Origin: an uncultured Pelosinus sp. | Lineage (GTDB): Bacteria; Bacillota; Negativicutes; Sporomusales; Acetonemataceae | Length of the DNA stretch: 49,928 nucleotides | Assembly: GCA_900542835.1 (NCBI GenBank) | Contig: UQPB01000023.1 | Span: 1-49,928, forward strand | Direction: 5' to 3' | Notes under the pieces: model-generated | What the model saw: only the letters and a program-made list of their open reading frames with translations | Told to the model about the DNA's origin: nothing | Databases searched by the model: none | In this document: piece by piece, positions 49,063 to 49,928 of the stretch | How the letters are laid out: each line of letters starts with the position of its first letter | Position numbering within the stretch: position 1 is the first letter of the stretch | Made by a program: the position numbers and the translations under genes

Positions 49063-49091
49063 ATCATAGAAATATTCCGGCTGTTAGGCAA
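49063..49091 (-). promoter_or_regulatory. SigA-type promoter of the iron-sulfur module
   Basis: TTGCCT (49086..49091), a 17-nt spacer and TATGAT (49063..49068) on the minus strand; the predicted start near 49056 is 22 nt before the leader terminator. Confidence 0.65.
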
Positions 49092-49189
49092 TAGTACTTT
49101 CAGACAATCCTGTTGTCCTGAAGACCTGACTTGTCATTCTGGCAGGAGCTTGCCTTCCGGTTTGACAGCGGCCAGCTAGTAGGAGTTAA

Positions 49190-49221
49190 TTGTTAACCAT
49201 TAAATTTAAAATGGTTGACTA
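49190..49221 (+). promoter_or_regulatory. BirA operator (biotin box) of bioY
   Basis: TTGTTAACC-N14-GGTTGACTA closely matches the BirA consensus TTGTTAACC-N14-16-GGTTAACAA (9/9 and 7/9). Its right half overlaps the -35 box of the bioY promoter, so biotinyl-AMP-bound BirA would block transcription when biotin is plentiful. This implies a BirA with a DNA-binding domain elsewhere in the genome. Confidence 0.92.
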
Positions 49222-49243
49222 AACTAACAGCTTATTCTATACT
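49215..49243 (+). promoter_or_regulatory. SigA-type promoter of bioY
   Basis: TTGACT, a 17-nt spacer and TATACT; predicted start near 49250, about 38 nt before the gene. Confidence 0.88.
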
Positions 49244-49287
49244 TTTTACAGCATATATCGATCTGATCAACAGGAGTGGATGTTCAC

Positions 49288-49836
49288 ATGAGACAAAACG
49301 CGGCGGCAACGACTGACTTGGTTTATTCGGCGTTTTTTACGGCGCTGATTGCGCTGTTGGGGATTATTTCGATTCCACTGCCGTTCAGTCCGGTGCCGAT
49401 TACCGGTCTTAATTTGGGCGTTATGCTGGCAGGCAGCATTCTGCGTGTAAGGCAGGCAGTTTTCAGCATGCTGACGCTGATCTTGCTGGGGGCCGCCGGC
49501 GCGCCGGTGTTTTCCGGGATGGGCGGCGGTGTTGGCGTCCTGCTCGGGCCCCGCGGCGGCTACTACTGGGGCTTTCTGGCCGGTGTCGCTTTGATCGCCA
49601 GCCTCAAGGGTGACGGCAAATCCTTCCGGCGGCTGCTGTTGGCTAATTTTGCCGGCGGCGCGCTGCTGGCGTATGGCTTTGGCGTACCGTGGCTGAGCGC
49701 GGTTACCGGCATGGCTATCGGCAAGGCGGCGGCGGTTGGCGCGCTGCCGTTTATCCCCGGCGATCTTTTCAAAGCCGTTATTGCCGCCATGATCGGCGTG
49801 GCGGTAAATAAACGGCGGCAGCTGCTGGCCCGCTAG
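49288..49836 (+). CDS. bioY: biotin transporter BioY (S component)
   Basis: A 182 aa protein with six membrane segments: PLPFSPVPITGLNLGVMLAGSILRVRQAVFSMLTLILLGAAGAPVFSGMGGGVGVLLGPRGGYYWGFLAGV is the characteristic BioY block. It binds biotin and works alone or with an ECF energy-coupling module, which is not in the window. The frame is open from GTG 49276, but CAGGAG (49271..49276) and family start support ATG 49288. Controlled by the BirA box at 49190. A perfect hairpin follows over the stop. Confidence 0.95.
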   Translation: MRQNAAATTDLVYSAFFTALIALLGIISIPLPFSPVPITGLNLGVMLAGSILRVRQAVFSMLTLILLGAAGAPVFSGMGGGVGVLLGPRGGYYWGFLAGVALIASLKGDGKSFRRLLLANFAGGALLAYGFGVPWLSAVTGMAIGKAAAVGALPFIPGDLFKAVIAAMIGVAVNKRRQLLAR

Positions 49837-49848
49837 CGGGCCAGCAGC
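49823..49848 (+). terminator. palindromic hairpin over the bioY stop
   Basis: CTGCTGGCCCGC and its complement form an essentially perfect palindrome spanning the stop codon. No T-run follows, so termination efficiency is uncertain. Confidence 0.5.
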
Positions 49849-49928
49849 CCAGTTTGTTGAAAAACCTTATTACCAGGCCGTTCAGAAAGCCCCAGATACT
49901 AGGCGGACTCGCGAGCCCAGCAGCGACG

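Overview
The window reads as chromosome of an anaerobic, endospore-forming bacterium of the Firmicutes, most likely Negativicutes (Sporomusaceae-like). Evidence: a Tlp-type small acid-soluble spore protein, ion-pumping pyrophosphatase, a 4-hydroxybutyryl-CoA dehydratase family enzyme, sigma-54 and HD-GYP regulation, a TxpA/BsrG-type toxin, a BirA box before bioY, and GC-rich coding sequence. The genus is inference. I see no rRNA, tRNA, CRISPR array or insertion sequence.

Layout. 0-5.5 kb (minus): NifU-like protein, a 4-hydroxybutyryl-CoA dehydratase family protein with all its cluster ligands, a 12-TM-type permease, and a PAS-PAS-AAA-HTH sigma-54 activator. A -24/-12 promoter and a large inverted repeat lie between activator and permease. 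5.6-6.7 kb: HD-GYP protein. 6.9-9.85 kb: pyroglutamyl peptidase with the DUF979/DUF969 membrane pair and a Crp/Fnr regulator. 10.3-12.6 kb: tlp, Sir2 deacetylase, GAF-HD-GYP.

12.9-23.4 kb is an amino-acid-derivative region. It has two copies of a split membrane system (DUF5058 protein plus a ~220 aa partner), an N-acylamino acid racemase-type enolase, three regulators, an N-acyl-D-amino-acid deacylase and a D-threonine aldolase/D-serine dehydratase-like PLP enzyme. Together they suggest uptake and stereochemical conversion of N-acylated or D-amino acids. 23.8-27.0 kb: one 1084 aa protein fusing an EndoQ-like nuclease to a UvrD-type helicase.

27.1-32.2 kb is partly AT-rich and looks acquired: a B12-type radical SAM protein translationally coupled to a FeeM-like N-acyltransferase with a cyclic-nucleotide-binding domain, then a membrane PAS histidine kinase. 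32.3-40 kb: phosphodiesterase, H+/Na+ pyrophosphatase, YnfA, and a DcuSR-like two-component system next to a DASS carboxylate transporter. 40-43 kb: Opu-type osmolyte ABC transporter. 43.3-43.55 kb: a 25-codon type I toxin with a convergent antisense RNA. 44-47.2 kb: DUF554, nitroreductase, and a NarL-type two-component system. 47.2-49 kb: a three-gene membrane iron-sulfur module with a terminator in its leader. 49.3-49.8 kb: bioY under a BirA operator.

Three intergenic sites carry the same family of dispersed repeat, built of CCTCYGTG units and partly folded as long hairpins. The most promising unknowns are the FeeM/radical SAM pair, the duplicated DUF5058 system and the type I toxin-antitoxin locus.
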